From JABDMD01 sp965203475 (GTDB lineage Bacteria > Pseudomonadota > Gammaproteobacteria > UBA4575): 64,000 nt of DNA. Below are positions 1 through 8,800 of the stretch, piece by piece; position 1 is the stretch's first letter, and each line of letters opens with the position of its first letter. The position numbers and the translations under genes are program-made. The DNA lies in the NCBI GenBank assembly GCA_965203475.1, contig OZ241890.1, positions 2,345,839 through 2,409,838 of the forward strand. The letters run 5' to 3'. The notes beneath the pieces are model-generated. The model was not told the origin of the DNA. It did no database searches and was given only the letters and a program-made list of their open reading frames with translations.

Positions 1-223
1 CATTGTAGCGCCGTTCTTTAGTCGTAACACTGCTGCTGGGTCCTGAGCCATAATTTTCTTCACAGGCTTCCGCAATAAAGCGGCTAGCCGCATCTAGTTT
101 GGCATTATTTAGATGATCAAGTATGCAGTCTGAATACTCATAGCGATCTTTGGTATTTGCTATTTCTCCAAATGATAAGAATATAGTAAGCAAAGAAATT
201 GCGATTTTAAATTTATACGGCAT
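1..223 (-). CDS. Small secreted Cys-containing protein, C-terminus cut by window edge
   Basis: Reading the minus strand from the ATG at 223, an open frame runs off the left edge of the window with no stop, so only about 74 N-terminal residues are visible. The first 23 or so residues form a hydrophobic signal peptide (KFKIAISLLTIFLSFGEIA). The mature part starts TKDRYEYSDCILDHL and contains a second cysteine in the motif IAEACEENY. The paired motif (Y..C.L..L..A..D.A...I..AC...) resembles the small periplasmic four-cysteine proteins named after VF_A0006, but only two cysteines are in view. Function is unknown. The neighbour at 277-744, on the same strand, is a lipoprotein. Confidence 0.55.
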   Translation of the reverse strand, partial: MPYKFKIAISLLTIFLSFGEIANTKDRYEYSDCILDHLNNAKLDAASRFIAEACEENYGSGPSSSVTTKERRYN

Positions 224-276
224 GTATGATTGGAACTATATCGCAACTAATAGTTTCGTCAGTAAGAGTGCTGTAC

Positions 277-744
277 TCAAGTGTCGCGCAATTTCTCACG
301 TATAAATTCTAACATTGCTTGATAATTTTCTTCTGCATTATCGACATGTAATTGGTTTACCGAATGCCAAGCTATGTCATCGGGCTTGGGTAATGTATTT
401 TCAAACACAGAGTACAGTTGTAAATCTTTATCTTGCAATGTTCTTTCAGTGCGAAAATTGTTGTTGATTCTGTAACGTAGCGTGCTACTAGAAAAACTTC
501 CTTCATGTAGTGTGAAGAATAATGAAATGGAATCATTATCAGAGCCTTTAAAACTAAATCTATAAGCTGTACTTAAAGGGGCTTTACCAAAATATTTTTC
601 AACTGAAGTTAACTGAGATTCTGCCATATTGTTCTCAATTTCAGCTTGCTCAGCTTTTGATATAAATTGTTGTGTATAGGCGCAAGCCGATAAGATAAGT
701 GTGATACTTATCAAACAAAGAATTTGATAGTGTTTTGTCTGCAT
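277..744 (-). CDS. Putative lipoprotein of unknown function
   Basis: 155 residues. The N-terminus has a short charged region, a hydrophobic stretch (ILCLISITLILSAC) and a lipobox LSAC, so the protein is probably lipid-anchored at Cys21 in the cell envelope. The mature part is hydrophilic and has no motif I recognise. Residues around 60-110 contain alternating polar and aromatic positions (YRFSFKGSDNDSISLFFTL) that suggest beta strands. It is followed on the same strand by the small secreted protein at the window edge and could be cotranscribed with it (53-base gap). No enzymatic motif is seen. Confidence 0.6.
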   Translation of the reverse strand: MQTKHYQILCLISITLILSACAYTQQFISKAEQAEIENNMAESQLTSVEKYFGKAPLSTAYRFSFKGSDNDSISLFFTLHEGSFSSSTLRYRINNNFRTERTLQDKDLQLYSVFENTLPKPDDIAWHSVNQLHVDNAEENYQAMLEFIREKLRDT

Positions 745-960
745 ATATTGCTCAATTCAACGTCTCTACCTAAATTTTAATGCTGCAAAAGCACACAAAC
801 ATTGGAGAAATTCACAACTTTAGTAGTGTAATCCAAGACTAAAAGCGCACATCGTCTGTTCTTCTAAACTGACAATTTTGCAGACCAGTGGATTTTCTAA
901 GTAACTAAAATAACTTCAATGAGTTATTAAAATCTGGAGAAAATATAAAGAATTGCGAAG

Positions 961-1353
961 TTAAATAGGTCGTTTTGAACGGATTAATTCACCTGCGGCC
1001 CCTGCCATAGAGGCGATGCAGCTGGGGATGAATACGTCATCGAAAATTATGCTCGGAGTAAATTCTTGATTTAATGGATTGGCTCCAGTGGCTTGATGAA
1101 ATACTAGGCTTAACATGCTTGCAATTACTCCCACCCATGCGCCGGCTACAAAACCCTTTTGGCTAAGATAGCCTGCTGTAAATCCTCCAACAATTGGTGC
1201 AAGATTCAAAAATAGTGAAGAAATTATTAAGCGAGTATTATCTGTGCCGAAATTATGAGTAAGATGAAAAATTGTGTAGTGAATCGCTTTCTCTATTAAA
1301 AAGAAGGAGACATAAATCAAAATTCCAATTGCAATACTTTTTAAGAGTTTCAT
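961..1353 (-). CDS. Small integral membrane protein, unknown function
   Basis: 130 residues with about four hydrophobic segments: residues 7-25, 43-62 (containing LAPIVGGFTAGYLSQ), 67-87 and 105-122. The glycine-rich GGFTAGYL hairpin and overall length resemble small YrzE/TIGR04086-like membrane proteins, but no diagnostic motif lets me name it. The protein ends in a basic tail (RSKRPI). It stands alone, with 216 and 495 bases of flanking space before the next annotated larger genes. Confidence 0.5.
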   Translation of the reverse strand: MKLLKSIAIGILIYVSFFLIEKAIHYTIFHLTHNFGTDNTRLIISSLFLNLAPIVGGFTAGYLSQKGFVAGAWVGVIASMLSLVFHQATGANPLNQEFTPSIIFDDVFIPSCIASMAGAAGELIRSKRPI

Positions 1354-1521
1354 TTTGAATGGTTATCGCATCAAATATAATTGTTAAACAATTTACTTGT
1401 GTGGAGTCAAAATCATAATAATATCGCGTTTAGCGATGACGCATCTTATAAATGCATAGATAACGAGATTGGCAATACAAAAGTGGAAATATTAGATGAA
1501 ATTAAGCAATTGGAATAAATG

Positions 1522-1638
1522 CTAAATAAATAAGATAAGTGCAGCGATGATTGTGATGATGGTAACTATGCCAATAATACGGCTAATGAGTGGTTTATGT
1601 GAATAAATGAGGTCTGCCATCGGATTAAAGCTATACAT
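1522..1638 (-). CDS. 38-residue single-pass membrane micro-protein
   Basis: A short frame reads M-Y-S-F-N-P-M-A-D-L-I-Y-S-H-K and then a single uninterrupted hydrophobic helix rich in Ile, Thr and Val to the C-terminus. It is preceded at suitable distance by an A/G-rich ribosome-binding site (AAAGGAATAGGATTCC then ATG). The basic patch before the helix (SHKPLISR) predicts an inside N-terminus. Function is unknown. It is supported only by the ribosome-binding site and the membrane-helix composition. Confidence 0.5.
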   Translation of the reverse strand: MYSFNPMADLIYSHKPLISRIIGIVTIITIIAALILFI

Positions 1639-1778
1639 GGAATCCTATTCCTTTTGTTTAGTGGATTAGAACTATTCTATAAAGAAGAGTTATCTAATTA
1701 TTAAGAATTAGTGTAAACGGTATTAGATCACTGTGTAAATGTATACACAGATTAAGAAGCGGATTGGGTATTTTAGTT

Positions 1779-1812
1779 TTTAGTGATGCATGAAAAAGCA
1801 TACATCACTAAA
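1779..1812. repeat. 10-bp-arm inverted repeat, possible hairpin
   Basis: TTTAGTGATG (1779-1788) and CATCACTAAA (1803-1812) are perfect inverted repeats around a 14-base centre. The hairpin lies just downstream of the yegP-like gene, so it may act as a transcript 3' end. The usual run of T is missing on either strand, so it is not called as an intrinsic terminator. Confidence 0.5.
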
Positions 1813-1848
1813 TATTAATCGATTGAATAGAAATAAAGGCTCAGTTTC

Positions 1849-2181
1849 TCAGCATTTATCGTCAATTTTCGCAGAGGGGGCATGTTTGCCAACACTGGCA
1901 ATGCCATTTTCCATACTTTTTGCTGAGTTATACATTTCGCTTTTCCCAACAATCTGATGGTTTTTTGCTTTTAACACAAAATAAGATTTACCATTCCGAG
2001 CTGTTTTTGCTTCAAATTGTTTTTTAGATTTAGCATTTTTCTTTACACAATCAATGCCATTGCTACATCCACGTTTAGACTTATAACCTTCACTCGCTAG
2101 GATATTTTCACCATTTGATGCCTTTAATCGAAATCGAAATTCACCTCTTTTATCTTTATAAATTTCAAATTTTCCAGCCAT
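1849..2181 (-). CDS. YegP-like DUF1508 protein with two tandem repeats
   Basis: Two copies of the DUF1508 fold follow one another: residues about 4-50 (FEIYKDKRGEFRFRLKASNG ... SEGYKSKRGC.NGI..V) and 55-102 (FEAKTARNGKSYFVLKAKN ... SEMYNSAKSMENGIASV). This is the arrangement of E. coli YegP, a small soluble protein of unclear function. The start is the ATG at 2181: GGAGGG lies just before it, and that sequence itself overlaps an in-frame ATG four codons upstream, which is therefore unlikely to be used. It ends with a hydrophilic tail (APSAKIDDKC). The gene is monocistronic by spacing. Confidence 0.8.
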   Translation of the reverse strand: MAGKFEIYKDKRGEFRFRLKASNGENILASEGYKSKRGCSNGIDCVKKNAKSKKQFEAKTARNGKSYFVLKAKNHQIVGKSEMYNSAKSMENGIASVGKHAPSAKIDDKC

Positions 2182-2381
2182 TTTTCCCTCCATCTAGAGA
2201 AATATTATTATTAATATGAGTTGACAAGTATAACCAGATGCGTCGGTCTGTACAAAAAAATTACATTTAAGTTACCAGCCTATGAATAGATAGTGCTATC
2301 ACTATTACCATTTAATGGTTTATAAGGAGCAAATGCTTAGGCTACAATTCATTACATAATAAACAAAATTTCTAATTTGCC

Positions 2382-3542
2382 ATGAAAAAAATCGTCATAG
2401 CGCCTGATTCTTTTAAAGAAAATTTAACTTCGCTGGAGGTAGCCAGTTGTTTAGAACAGGGAATTATGCGTGTTCTTCCTAAAGCCAAATGTGTAAAAGT
2501 GCCAATGGCCGATGGAGGTGAAGGAACTGTGCAATCCATGGTGGATGCAGCCAAAGGCGAATTTATTAAAAAACGTGTGAAAGGACCTTCTGGCAAATTA
2601 GTAACTGCACACTATGGTTGGTTAGCGAAGCAAAATACTGCCGTCATAGAAATGGCAGAAGCGTCAGGTTTACCTTTAGTTCAGGGTCGAGATAAAAACC
2701 CTTTAAAAACGACTACCTATGGTACTGGGCAGTTAATGGTGGACGCGCTGAATCGGGGCGCAAAAAAAATAATTATCGGGATTGGAGGTTCTGCTACTAA
2801 TGATGGTGGATCAGGAATGGCACAGGCACTCGGAGTAAAATTTTTAAATGGTCAAGGAAGAGAAATTAAGGAGTTAGGATCTGGCGGCATGTTGGCTAAA
2901 ATTTCTAAAATTGATATGAGCCAACTTCATCCTAGAATTTCAAAAACAAAAATTATTGTTGCTTGTGATGTAGAAAATCCTTTGTATGGAAAAAAAGGCG
3001 CCTCACATGTGTTCGGTCCACAAAAAGGCGCTACACCGAAAATGGTGCAAACCTTGGATGAAAATTTAAAGCAGTTCGCAACTTTGATTAAGCGCGATCT
3101 CAAAAAAAATGTTGGGCGTATGCCGGGTGCAGGTGCAGCCGGAGGGCTGGGCGCAGGCTTGCTTGCCTTTGCAAATGCGAAGTTACAAAGCGGTGTGGAT
3201 ATTGTGTTAGATGCAACCCAGCTGAGTAAATATATAAAAGGTGCCGATTTGGTAATTACAGGTGAGGGGCGTGTAGATTTTCAAACCGCATTTGGTAAAA
3301 CACCGGCAGGCGTTGCGAAAGCAGCTAAAAAACATAACGTTCCAGTCATCGCAATCGGCGGAGCATTGTCTGATGATGCGCGCAATGTGTTCGATCATGG
3401 AATTGATGGAATTGAAAGTGCCGCCGCAAAAGATATGACACTGGAAGCGGCAATTAAAAACTCAAAGACAGATTTAGCAAATGCAGCCGAACGGGTAATC
3501 CGCTTAATTCTAATCGGCAAACAAATGAAGAAAAAGAAGTAA
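2382..3542 (+). CDS. glxK: Glycerate kinase (GlxK/GarK family)
   Basis: 386 residues, the usual length for type I bacterial glycerate kinases, which phosphorylate D-glycerate with ATP to 2-phosphoglycerate in glyoxylate and glycerate use. Family motifs are visible in order: IAPDSFKENLTS at the N-terminus, MADGGEGT near residue 45, GIGGSATNDGG.GMA near 138, VFGPQKGAT near 210, the glycine-rich GAGAAGGLGAG near 247, and ITGEGRVDFQTAFGKTP near 292. The C-terminus is a basic tail. The gene starts at an ATG with no strong ribosome-binding site and converges, with a one-base gap between stops, on the membrane protein at 3544-3957. No other glyoxylate genes are adjacent. Confidence 0.9.
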   Translation: MKKIVIAPDSFKENLTSLEVASCLEQGIMRVLPKAKCVKVPMADGGEGTVQSMVDAAKGEFIKKRVKGPSGKLVTAHYGWLAKQNTAVIEMAEASGLPLVQGRDKNPLKTTTYGTGQLMVDALNRGAKKIIIGIGGSATNDGGSGMAQALGVKFLNGQGREIKELGSGGMLAKISKIDMSQLHPRISKTKIIVACDVENPLYGKKGASHVFGPQKGATPKMVQTLDENLKQFATLIKRDLKKNVGRMPGAGAAGGLGAGLLAFANAKLQSGVDIVLDATQLSKYIKGADLVITGEGRVDFQTAFGKTPAGVAKAAKKHNVPVIAIGGALSDDARNVFDHGIDGIESAAAKDMTLEAAIKNSKTDLANAAERVIRLILIGKQMKKKK

Positions 3543-3543
3543 C

Positions 3544-3957
3544 TTAGTTTTTATAGCTTGACTTTACTTCTTCAAATGTTTCTTTAGGAAAGCCTCGACT
3601 GGTAAGATATTTTTTTTCATATACTTTTTTTGCATCTGATTTATGGTGAATACATGATGTTGTATTTGCTTCATTGTTCCAGCTTTCACAACCCACAGGT
3701 GGTGTGTATTGATTTTCGAAAGCCTGTTCAAAGTCTTCGGCTATTCTTTGTTTAATAATTTTTTCTTGTTGTTGGTGTTTTGCTTCAGCTAACTTCTGTT
3801 GACTTTCCTTTGCAGCTAGTTGAGAGGTCGATGAATGATCGCTGTGCTGAAGGTACGTAAAAAATACAATTGAACTAAGCAGGAAGACACCAATCATTGC
3901 ATTTGTAAGAATGGATTTTGTATTGATCGGATGCAGCATTATTTCAGCATACTGCAT
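3544..3957 (-). CDS. Membrane-anchored hypothetical protein with charged coiled segment
   Basis: 137 residues. A single membrane helix (residues about 19-36, MIGVFLLSSIVFFTYLQ) is followed by a Gln/Lys/Glu-rich helical stretch (about 45-75) that could form a coiled coil. The C-terminal part has two cysteines (VGCESWNN and TSCIHHK). I do not recognise the family. Neither the first Met (3957) nor Met7 (3939) has a clear ribosome-binding site, so the start is uncertain. The topology suggests a periplasmic C-terminal domain. Confidence 0.5.
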   Translation of the reverse strand: MQYAEIMLHPINTKSILTNAMIGVFLLSSIVFFTYLQHSDHSSTSQLAAKESQQKLAEAKHQQQEKIIKQRIAEDFEQAFENQYTPPVGCESWNNEANTTSCIHHKSDAKKVYEKKYLTSRGFPKETFEEVKSSYKN

Positions 3958-4038
3958 AATCTACAGCAGAAACGACAGTAGTCGATTAGTGGACTACTAA
4001 TGTGCACAACATGCACATTGTAGTTTTAAATAAAGTTT

Positions 4039-4203
4039 TTATCGGGACTCTTCTTTATCCTGTAACCAGGCTTTAAATCTGGCACGTTCAATAAATTCAA
4101 GTTTCCCCGAAGAATTACCTCTTCTGTCTCCACCACTTCGGCGATCTAAAGAAGTGTTTTGACGTCGATCGACTCCGGTGCGGCGTTCCTGGAAATGCAG
4201 CAT
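4039..4203 (-). CDS. 54-residue Arg-rich small protein with DRR repeats
   Basis: A frame starting at the ATG at 4203 encodes 54 residues with three GVDRR/LDRR/GDRR-type repeats in the first half, followed by an acidic/basic helix (LEFIERARFKAWLQDKEESR). A good ribosome-binding site (GAGGAGAGAGC then ATG) supports translation. Spaced Asp-Arg-Arg repeats are common in small uncharacterised proteobacterial proteins and could bind nucleic acid or act as linker, but this is inference. The gene lies just downstream of gltBD on the same strand. Confidence 0.5.
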   Translation of the reverse strand: MLHFQERRTGVDRRQNTSLDRRSGGDRRGNSSGKLEFIERARFKAWLQDKEESR

Positions 4204-4316
4204 GCTCTCTCCTCTAGTTGAGCAGCGCCAGAATCAAGTATTGCCTAGGAAAGGTAAAGAAAATCAGAAATAAACGGTATAAAACTGCAGATAAACGGTA
4301 TGAGGTGCTAGGTTTG

Positions 4317-5780
4317 TTATTGCGGTCGACTACTTGGAATGACGGGTGAAGGTAATTCGCTTTTACCCATTAAATAAGTATCGATGGCATGTGCAGCCGA
4401 ACGACCTTCTGCAATGGCCCACACGATTAAGCTTTGCCCGCGCTGCATATCGCCTGCAGTGAATACACCGTCAACGCTAGTCATCCAGTTTTGATCGCAT
4501 TTCACATTACCACGATTATCTAATTCCACACCAAGTTGATCTAACATACCAGGTTGTTCGGGTCCCAGAAATCCCATGGCGAGTAATGCTAAATCACATG
4601 GTAATGTTTTTTCGCTTCCCGTAACTTCTTCAAAACTGATACGACCATTATCATTTTTCATTTCAACGCTTACTAATTCCAAAGCTTTTACATTTCCATT
4701 TCCATCATTCACAAATTGTTTTGTAGAAACAGAATACACACGTTCAACACCTTCTTCGTGTGCAGAAGCTGTTCTAAAAACGCGCGGCCATTCAGGCCAT
4801 GGATTGTTTTTGGAGCGAACTTCTGGGGGTCTAGGCATAATTTCTAGTTGATGTACTGATTTGGCGCCCTGTCGATTTGCAGTGCCTAAACAATCTGCAC
4901 CTGTATCACCGCCTCCAATAATGACCACATGTTTATCTTTTGCGCTAACAAAGTTTTCGGGGATTGCATCGCCTTCACAAATTTTATTTTGCATAGGCAA
5001 ATATTCCATTGCTTGATGAATTCCATTTAACTCGCGTCCTTCTGCCGATAAGTCGCGAGCTGCGCACGCACCGCCAGTTAAAAGCAATACATCAAATTCT
5101 TGTTGCAGTGTATCTACTTCAACATTTACGCCAACATGAGCATTGGTTTTAAATTCCACACCTTCAGCTTGCATTTGCTCCAGTCGACGATCAATTACTT
5201 TTTTCTCCATTTTAAATTCAGGGATGCCATAACGTAATAACCCACCGATGCGATCTGCACGTTCGAAAACAGTAATTTCATGGCCAGCACGTGCAAGTTG
5301 TTGTGCGGCGGCAAGTCCTGCTGGACCTGAACCAATAACGGCAATTTTTTTGCCAGTTTTTTTATTAGCGATTTGAGGTTGTATCCAACCATTTTCCCAA
5401 GCAATATCGATAATTGTAAGTTCAACCCCTTTAATGGTGACGGGATCATCATTAATTCCAAGCACACATGAACCTTCACAGGGTGCTGGACATAAGGTGC
5501 CCGTAAATTCAGGAAAATTATTGGTCGCATGTAAACGTTTGATTGCGTCCCGCCATTGATCTCGATACACCAAATCATTCCAATCCGGAATTAAATTTCC
5601 TAAAGGGCATCCCTGATGACAAAATGGAATGCCACAATCCATACAACGAGCAGCTTGATCTTGTAATGGATCAATTTGCCAAGGTGCCATGACTTGATTC
5701 CAATCTTGCAGGCGTTCTTCCACCGGACGATAGGGTTGTTTGGCGCGTTCATATTCCATGAATCCTGTAATCTTAGCCAT
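4317..5780 (-). CDS. gltD: Glutamate synthase (NADPH) small subunit
   Basis: 487 residues, close to the E. coli length. GltD passes electrons from NADPH through FAD and two 4Fe-4S clusters to GltB, which makes glutamate from glutamine and 2-oxoglutarate. Visible features are the N-terminal cysteine clusters (CMDCGIPFCHQGCPLGN near residue 46 and LCPAPCEGSCVLG near 96), an FAD Rossmann motif GSGPAGLAAA near 150, an NADPH motif IIGGGDTGADCLG near 285, and the C-terminal FAD motif GVFTAGDMQRGQSLIVWAIAEGR near 430. It lies 41 bases after gltB on the same strand, the usual gltBD operon. Confidence 0.95.
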   Translation of the reverse strand: MAKITGFMEYERAKQPYRPVEERLQDWNQVMAPWQIDPLQDQAARCMDCGIPFCHQGCPLGNLIPDWNDLVYRDQWRDAIKRLHATNNFPEFTGTLCPAPCEGSCVLGINDDPVTIKGVELTIIDIAWENGWIQPQIANKKTGKKIAVIGSGPAGLAAAQQLARAGHEITVFERADRIGGLLRYGIPEFKMEKKVIDRRLEQMQAEGVEFKTNAHVGVNVEVDTLQQEFDVLLLTGGACAARDLSAEGRELNGIHQAMEYLPMQNKICEGDAIPENFVSAKDKHVVIIGGGDTGADCLGTANRQGAKSVHQLEIMPRPPEVRSKNNPWPEWPRVFRTASAHEEGVERVYSVSTKQFVNDGNGNVKALELVSVEMKNDNGRISFEEVTGSEKTLPCDLALLAMGFLGPEQPGMLDQLGVELDNRGNVKCDQNWMTSVDGVFTAGDMQRGQSLIVWAIAEGRSAAHAIDTYLMGKSELPSPVIPSSRPQ

Positions 5781-5821
5781 GGGTCCTATTCCTATAGAAA
5801 GTCTGGTTCATCTGTTTGAAG

Positions 5822-8800
5822 TTAGCCATGGGCTGCTTCCATCACTGCTTCATCCACAGAAGTTCCTTCGGCCTTTGCACGCTTCATCGCGGTAAGTACT
5901 CGTTTATAGTCTTTTGGCATGACTTTGATAAATTTCGATTGATACTCATTCCAGTTTTCTAATATGTTGCAACCCACAGTACTTTGTGTGTACTCACAGT
6001 GTTTGCTTAATAAACCTCGAACGATTTCCACATCATCGTCATTCAGCTCTTCTAAATCTACCATGTCTAGATTGCATAAAATTTCAAATTCACTTTTGTT
6101 GGCAAGCACATAGGCTTCACCACCCGACATGCCAGCTGCAAAGTTCCGACCCGTAGGACCAATAACGACGACGCGCCCTCCCGTCATATATTCACAACCG
6201 TGATCACCTACTCCTTCTACAACCGTATGCACACCACTATTACGCACACAAAATCGTTCGCCAGCTATTCCGCGTATATATGCTTCGCCTGAAGTCGCAC
6301 CATATAAAAGCACGTTACCTACAATAATATTCTCCTCGGCGACAAAGGTAGATGCCCCTGGCGGGTAAACAATAATTTTTCCACCGGATAAGCCTTTCCC
6401 TAGATAATCATTGGAATCACCTTCCAGCGTCAGCGTGACCCCTTTAGGAACAAAGGCACCAAAGCTCATACCTGCTGAACCATGGAAATGAATAGTAACC
6501 GTATCTTCTGGTAACCCTTTTGCACCATATTTTTTAGTGATGTGGTGCCCAAGAATAGTGCCTACAGTGCGATTGGTATTTTTAATTTCTAATGAAAAGT
6601 TTACCGGAGTCGCAGATTCAATTGCTTTTTTGCACATCGGTAAAATTTTTGTCATGTCTAAAGATTTATCTAATCCATGATCTTGTTCAGTAGTGCAGTG
6701 ATAAGCGGTTTGCATTGGATTTTCGGGTTCCATCAAAATGCTGGAGAAATCCAATCCACGTGCTTTCCAATGATCAATTGCTTGATTGACATCTAAACGA
6801 TTTACCTGACCTATCATTTCATCCAATGTTTTAAAACCAAGTTGCGCCATATATTCACGCACTTCTTGTGCAACAAATTTAAAAAAGTTTTCTACAAACT
6901 CAGGTTGGCCCGTAAATTTTTTGGTGAGTTCAGGGTTTTGAGTCGCAACTCCAACAGGGCAGGTATTTAAATGACACACCCGCATCATGATACAACCCAT
7001 CACTATTAGTGGCGCCGTCGAAAAACCGAATTCTTCGGCACCAAGCAAAGCTGCGACCACGACATCACGCCCGGTTTTTAATTGGCCATCCGTTTGTACA
7101 ACAATTCGATCACGTAAGCCGTTCATCATTAACACTTGTTGAGTTTCAGCAAGTCCAAGTTCCCAGGGTAAACCCGCATGCTTTAATGAACTCATGGGTG
7201 AAGCCCCGGTTCCACCATCGTAACCAGAAATTAAAACAACATCGGAATGGGCTTTAGCAACGCCTGCTGCTACGGTTCCTACTCCTACTTCAGCAACCAG
7301 TTTTACATGGATACGCGCATCTGGATTGGAATTTTTTAAATCATGAATGAGTTGTGCTAAATCTTCGATGGAATAGATATCATGATGTGGTGGAGGTGAA
7401 ATTAAACCAACACCAGGGGTTGAACCACGAACTTTAGCAATCCATGGATACACTTTTGTGCCCGGCAATTGTCCACCTTCACCCGGTTTTGCGCCTTGCG
7501 CCATTTTGATTTGAATATCGTCTGAATTCACTAGATATTCACTGGTAACACCAAAACGCCCTGATGCAACTTGTTTAATTGAGCTGCGACGTAAATCACC
7601 ATTGGCATCGGGTGTGTATCGATCTGGATCTTCGCCGCCTTCACCTGTATTTGATTTACCACCAATTCGATTCATAGCAATAGCCAAGGTTTCATGCGCT
7701 TGTTTGCTAATCGATCCATAGGACATCGCACCTGTTGAGAAACGTTTCATGATGTTCTCAATCGGTTCTACGTTTTCTAATGGAATGGGGTCTTTGGCAT
7801 ATTTAAAATTGAATAAACCGCGTAAGGTTGCCAAGTTTTCGTTTTGGTTATTAACGTTGTCGGTATATTCTTTAAAAATACTAAACTGACCGGAACTGGT
7901 AGAGTGCTGCAGCTTGAATACGGTTTCCGGATTAAATAAGTGATACTCACCATCACGTCGCCACTGATACTCACCACCCCAATCCAAATCCGGTCGTTTT
8001 GCAGGGCGATCTGGAAATGCATTGTGATGTCGAATACTCATTTCCTTGGCCACTTCTTCTAAGCCTATACCGCCAATGCGAGAAGCCGTCCAAGTGAAAT
8101 ACTGATCTACAAATTCTTTGTTGAGTCCTATGGCTTCAAACACCTGTGCACCACGGTAGGACTGTACCGTAGAGATGCCCATCTTAGACATGGTTTTAAT
8201 CAAACCTTTGTTAACTGCTTTAATAAAATTTTGTACGGCTTTTTCATGCTGCATCTCGGGTAAATGACCTTTACCAATCATGTCACCTAACGATTCGAAA
8301 GCCAGGTAAGGATTGATAGCGCCCATACCGTAACCAATTAATACGGCGAAGTGATGTACTTCTCGTGGTTCACCGGATTCTAAAATCAAACCTACTTGTG
8401 TGCGTTTGCCGTTGCGAATTAAATGATGATGTACGCCAGCCGTGGCTAATAACGCAGGGATAGCAGCAAGTTCTCGGGTAAGACCACGATCAGACAGAAT
8501 AATATTGGTAGTTCCATCGGCAATGGCTTGATCAACCTGTTTACAAACATCCTTTAATGCTTGATCTAAACCTTTTCCACCGTTGGCAACGGGATAAAGA
8601 ATCTCAATTGTTTTTGATTTTAAACCTGGCTGATCCAGTTCACGAATGCGTGCTAAATATTCATTGGTTAATACGGGGGATGGAATTTTGACTTGCCGAC
8701 AACTTAGTGCCGTGGGCTCTAACAAGTTCTGTTCTGGTCCTACGGTAGTGGCTACCTGAGTTACTAATTCTTCACGAATCCCATCTAGGGGCGGGTTGGT

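Noticed and set aside
1381..1518. A 45-residue plus-strand frame from a TTG
   Set aside because: No ribosome-binding site and no ATG; composition is not clearly coding.
1779..1812. Intrinsic terminator for the yegP-like gene
   Set aside because: A stem exists but no T run follows it on the minus strand.
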